9,072 bases of DNA, from assembly GCA_025361105.1 (NCBI GenBank), contig JANYAW010000375.1, positions 1-9,072 of the forward strand, given 5' to 3'. Position numbers and translations under genes: made by a program. Within the stretch, counting starts at the first letter, position 1, and the number at the start of each line of letters is the position of its first letter. The DNA comes from Rhodocyclaceae bacterium (GTDB lineage: Bacteria; Pseudomonadota; Gammaproteobacteria; Burkholderiales; Rhodocyclaceae). The notes beneath the pieces were generated by a model. That model ran no database searches, was not told the DNA's origin, and saw only the letters and a list, made by a program, of their open reading frames with translations. Positions 6,524 through 9,072 of the stretch are shown here, piece by piece.

Positions 6524-7597
6524 ATGAACGTATTGCCTGCAACCCTCGAAGCTTTGTCACGCTTGCAACCGTTGGGTCAGCTCGACGAAAAAAACCTGCG
6601 CGGACTGTTACCTTTGTGTCGCTATGACAGCTATCAACGCAACGCCAATCCCTTGCGTGAAACAAATTGGGATGGTCGCGTAATGTATCTGACCAAAGGA
6701 CAGCTTAGAGTCGATGCCGCTGATGGCGGGATGGATATTTTGGTGGGCGGATATGACAAAGCACTTTTTCCGGTAGTCTCCGACGTGCGCCATCCGTCAG
6801 GCGCGAAGGCTCTGACCGACATTGAAGTGCTGAGTCTGGATGAAGAGCCGCTCGATATCTTGGTGACTTGGGACCAGGTCGCACAAAAATCTGGTCAGTC
6901 GACTAACGACAGTACGACAACAACAGAATGGCGTCGTATGTCGGGATTGTTCACCATGGAAAATTTGACGCTCGGTGCCTTGGCCGAACTGCCTGCGGCG
7001 AACATTGATATGCTATTACAACAGTTTGAATCGGTGTCGGTGCATCGTGATGATGTCATCATCAAGCAGGGCGATTTGGGTGATTATTATTTTCTGATTG
7101 AGCGCGGGCGTTGTAAAGTCTCGCGGCAAATTGCGGGAACTTCGGTGGACCTTGCCGAGCTCAAAGAAGGTGATGTATTTGGCGAAGAAGCCTTGCTTGC
7201 CGATAGCGTCCGTAATGCCACTGTGACCATGAAAACTGATGGATCATTGTTGCGTTTGGCCAAAGATGCGTTTCTCAAAATGTTGCGTGAGCCGTTGATG
7301 AAACGTATTGATTTCGCGGCAGCGAAGCAGAAAATTGCCGAGGGTGCGACCTGGGTGGATGTAAGATTTCCTGCGGAATTCCAAACCAATGGTTTGCCGA
7401 ATGCCATTAACATTCCGCTCAACGATATTCGCGAGGCCTCTGCGGTTTTGGATCACAAGCAACAATATGTGGTCTATTGCCAAACCGGACGTCGCAGTGC
7501 GGCGGCGGCGTTTTTGTTGTCTCAACGCGGCATCAATGCTTTGCTACTCGAAGGCGGATTAAAAGCCATGTCGGATAAAAGGGAGTTAGAAATATGA
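6524..7597 (+). CDS. Cyclic-nucleotide-binding protein fused to a rhodanese domain
   Basis: A 357-residue soluble protein, probably a cAMP receptor. Residues about 1-118 resemble a cyclic-nucleotide-binding (CAP_ED) beta-roll but lack a phosphate-binding cassette, so this copy is likely degenerate. After a Ser/Thr-rich linker (120-136), residues about 145-258 form a second, intact-looking domain with KQGD-LGDYYFLI and the cassette FGEEALLADSVRNATV. In that cassette E221/E222 and R230 are the expected ribose and phosphate contacts. Residues about 262-352 are a rhodanese domain (WVDVRFPAEF, NAINIPL) with the active-site loop CQTGRR and catalytic C319. There is no helix-turn-helix, so this is not a CRP-type transcription factor. 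ATG 6524 is chosen because the domain begins there, one base after the phosphodiesterase stop, although no clear Shine-Dalgarno precedes it. The stop overlaps the start of the next gene (ATGA at 7594-7597). Cyclic-nucleotide-controlled persulfide chemistry, or simple protein docking through the rhodanese fold, are both possible. Confidence 0.92.
   Translation: MNVLPATLEALSRLQPLGQLDEKNLRGLLPLCRYDSYQRNANPLRETNWDGRVMYLTKGQLRVDAADGGMDILVGGYDKALFPVVSDVRHPSGAKALTDIEVLSLDEEPLDILVTWDQVAQKSGQSTNDSTTTTEWRRMSGLFTMENLTLGALAELPAANIDMLLQQFESVSVHRDDVIIKQGDLGDYYFLIERGRCKVSRQIAGTSVDLAELKEGDVFGEEALLADSVRNATVTMKTDGSLLRLAKDAFLKMLREPLMKRIDFAAAKQKIAEGATWVDVRFPAEFQTNGLPNAINIPLNDIREASAVLDHKQQYVVYCQTGRRSAAAAFLLSQRGINALLLEGGLKAMSDKRELEI
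7581..7585 (+). promoter_or_regulatory. Ribosome binding site of the GAF-GspE ATPase gene
   Basis: GGGAG inside the end of the receptor-rhodanese gene, eight bases before ATG 7594. Together with the ATGA overlap it supports this start and coupled translation. Confidence 0.65.
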
Positions 7598-9072
7598 GTG
7601 CTGCACCCGCAACAGCCAGTGCAGATCCGAGCATGTCGGATGTCGGTAGTCGTTTGACATTCTTCAAAAGCCTACAGACTGTCACCAACAAAATTCACGC
7701 AACCGCTAACGTCGATGAAATCATGCTTGAGCTTTCGGCCGAAATTTGCGCCTTGTTCAATGCGGATCGACTCACGATTTATTCGGTCGGCGAAGACAAA
7801 GCTTCGATAGTCTCGAAAGTAAAAACCGGTCTAAATTCTTTCAAGGATCTGCGTCTGCCGATTGCCGATCAAAGTATTGCCGGCCATGTCGCGCTGTCTA
7901 GAAAGACGGTGAATATTCGCGACGTGTATGACGAAGCCGAACTCAAGGCGGTCAACGCTTCCTTGCGTTTCCTTCAGGAAGTAGACAAGCGCACTGGCTA
8001 TCGTACCAAGCAAATGTTGGTCGCGCCGGTGGTCGAAGAACAGACCGGCGAGTTGATGGGGGTTGTTCAGATCATCAACAACAAAGCCGGCGTGCCGTTT
8101 GCGACGGTCGCCGAAGAGGGTGTCAAAGGGCTGGGTGAAACACTGGCGATTGCGTTTTCCCAGCGCAACAAACCCGTTCATGTCATTAAGACCAAGTACG
8201 ATCATCTGGTTTCCGATGCCTTGATTTCAGCGCAGGAAATGGAGCTGGCGACGCGCACCGCGCGGCGTAAGGGCTTGGATATCGAAGAAGTTCTGATCAA
8301 TGAATTTCAGGTCAAGCAGCCGATACTTGGCGCATCACTCGGCAAGTTTTTTAATGTTCCCTATGAGCCGTTCAAAGCGGATCGAGTTAAACCAGCGGAT
8401 CTCCTCAAGAACTTGAAGCGCGACTACCTTGAGCAGTATCTCTGGGTGGCTGTTGATGAAACGCCGGAAGGCGTAATCGTCGTTTGTCTTGACCCTGAGC
8501 AGGTTAAAGGTTCGCGCGTAGTCAATAATATTTTCCCGCGTAGCAAACTTCAGTATCGCGTCACCACTAATCGCGAATTCAAACAAACCCTGGATGCATT
8601 TTTTGGTGGCGGTGGCGGTGGCGAAGCTGGATATAGCGACGATAGCAACGTCGCCGACATGCTCTCGACTTTGGATCAAGACGATGGCGAGACTGAGGGT
8701 TCGAGTGATGATGTTTCGGCGGCGGCAGATAACGAGCTGGTCAAACTAGTTAATAAAATTATTGTCGATGCCTACCAACAAGGTGTGTCGGATATTCACG
8801 TCGAGCCGGGTTTGGGCAAAGACAAAGTGCTGATTCGTTTCCGCAAAGACGGCTCGTTGATGAAATACATCGAGGTACCGGCGAGCTATCGCAATGCGAT
8901 GGTTGCGCGACTCAAAATCATGTGCGATTTGGATATTGCCGAGCGACGCAAGCCGCAAGACGGCAAAATCAAGTTCAAGAAATTTGGTCCCCTGGATATT
9001 GAGCTGCGTGTGGCGACCTTGCCGACTACCGGCGGTGTTGAAGACGTGGTGATGCGGATTTTGGCCGCCGGC
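7594..9072 (+). CDS. GAF-domain GspE/PilB-family secretion or type IV pilus ATPase (3' end outside window)
   Basis: The frame is open from ATG 7594 to the window edge (493 codons) and the C-terminal half is missing. Residues about 25-190 form a GAF domain (VDEIMLELSAEICALFNADRL, LPIADQSIAGHV, MLVAPVVE, GVVQIINNK), a fold that binds small molecules or cyclic nucleotides. Residues about 200-336 resemble the GspE/MshE N-terminal domain (LISAQEMELA, ILGASLGKFFNVPYEPF). Six glycines at 338-343 and an acidic, Ser/Asp-rich hinge (about 349-372) follow. From about residue 376 the N-terminal part of the T2SS/T4P ATPase domain begins (ELVKLVNKII, GVSDIHVEP, DLDIAERRKPQDGKI, ELRVATLP, MRIL). The Walker A and B motifs would lie just past the window end, so ATPase activity cannot be confirmed here. 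Family members power pilus extension or type II secretion. The start overlaps the stop of the cAMP receptor gene, so this motor may be an output of the operon. Confidence 0.92.
   Translation, partial: MSAAPATASADPSMSDVGSRLTFFKSLQTVTNKIHATANVDEIMLELSAEICALFNADRLTIYSVGEDKASIVSKVKTGLNSFKDLRLPIADQSIAGHVALSRKTVNIRDVYDEAELKAVNASLRFLQEVDKRTGYRTKQMLVAPVVEEQTGELMGVVQIINNKAGVPFATVAEEGVKGLGETLAIAFSQRNKPVHVIKTKYDHLVSDALISAQEMELATRTARRKGLDIEEVLINEFQVKQPILGASLGKFFNVPYEPFKADRVKPADLLKNLKRDYLEQYLWVAVDETPEGVIVVCLDPEQVKGSRVVNNIFPRSKLQYRVTTNREFKQTLDAFFGGGGGGEAGYSDDSNVADMLSTLDQDDGETEGSSDDVSAAADNELVKLVNKIIVDAYQQGVSDIHVEPGLGKDKVLIRFRKDGSLMKYIEVPASYRNAMVARLKIMCDLDIAERRKPQDGKIKFKKFGPLDIELRVATLPTTGGVEDVVMRILAAG
8605..8622 (+). 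repeat. Polyglycine-coding GGTGGC run in the ATPase hinge
   Basis: Three exact copies of the hexamer GGTGGC encode six glycines between the GspE N-terminal-like domain and the ATPase domain. It resembles the run in the kinase gene and is likely a flexible hinge. Confidence 0.75.

Noticed and set aside
6524..7597. CRP/FNR-type transcription factor
   Set aside because: There is no helix-turn-helix after the cyclic-nucleotide-binding domain; the C-terminus is a rhodanese domain instead.
7831..8205. Open frame on the - strand opposite the GAF domain
   Set aside because: The + strand frame encodes a convincing GAF domain continuous with the GspE region, so the antisense frame is a shadow.
8605..8622. 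CRISPR or tandem-repeat array
   Set aside because: It is only a short in-frame glycine codon run, and no spaced direct repeats occur anywhere in the window.

Overview
The window is a single-strand run of seven genes, all on the + strand. They are tightly packed, with no mobile element, RNA gene or CRISPR array visible. The first and last genes run off the edges. Base composition is moderate (roughly 50 % G+C by eye). The protein style (CHASE2 sensors, a class III cyclase, a GspE/PilB-type ATPase) suggests a Gram-negative proteobacterium, and my best guess is a betaproteobacterium. That guess rests on remembered family resemblance, not on a marker gene.

Left part (1-3381) is a protein-phosphorylation module. 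It holds the C-terminal part of a membrane Ser/Thr kinase with a periplasmic CHASE2 remnant, three membrane helices, a short helical-repeat region and a Hanks-type kinase domain. A PP2C-family phosphatase follows 10 bases later, and then an FHA-domain protein. This is a writer, eraser and reader of phosphothreonine.

Middle part (3469-7597) is a cyclic-nucleotide module. It holds a second CHASE2 membrane protein, this one carrying a class III adenylate cyclase domain. Next is a metallo-beta-lactamase-fold protein that fits a class II-like cyclic-nucleotide phosphodiesterase. Last is a soluble protein with a degenerate and an intact cyclic-nucleotide-binding domain fused to a rhodanese domain. 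This gives a maker, a probable destroyer and a receptor of cAMP, and the receptor has no DNA-binding domain.

Right part (7594-9072, incomplete) starts with an ATGA overlap from the receptor gene. It encodes a GAF domain, a GspE/MshE N-terminal-like domain, a polyglycine hinge and the start of a secretion/type IV pilus ATPase domain. The window ends before the Walker A motif.

Taken together, the layout looks like one operon in which two CHASE2 receptors feed two output chemistries (protein phosphorylation and cAMP). The last visible gene suggests that an assembly or secretion motor may be the target. The individual families are known; the combination, and especially the cAMP receptor-rhodanese coupled to a GAF-GspE ATPase, is the part worth attention.
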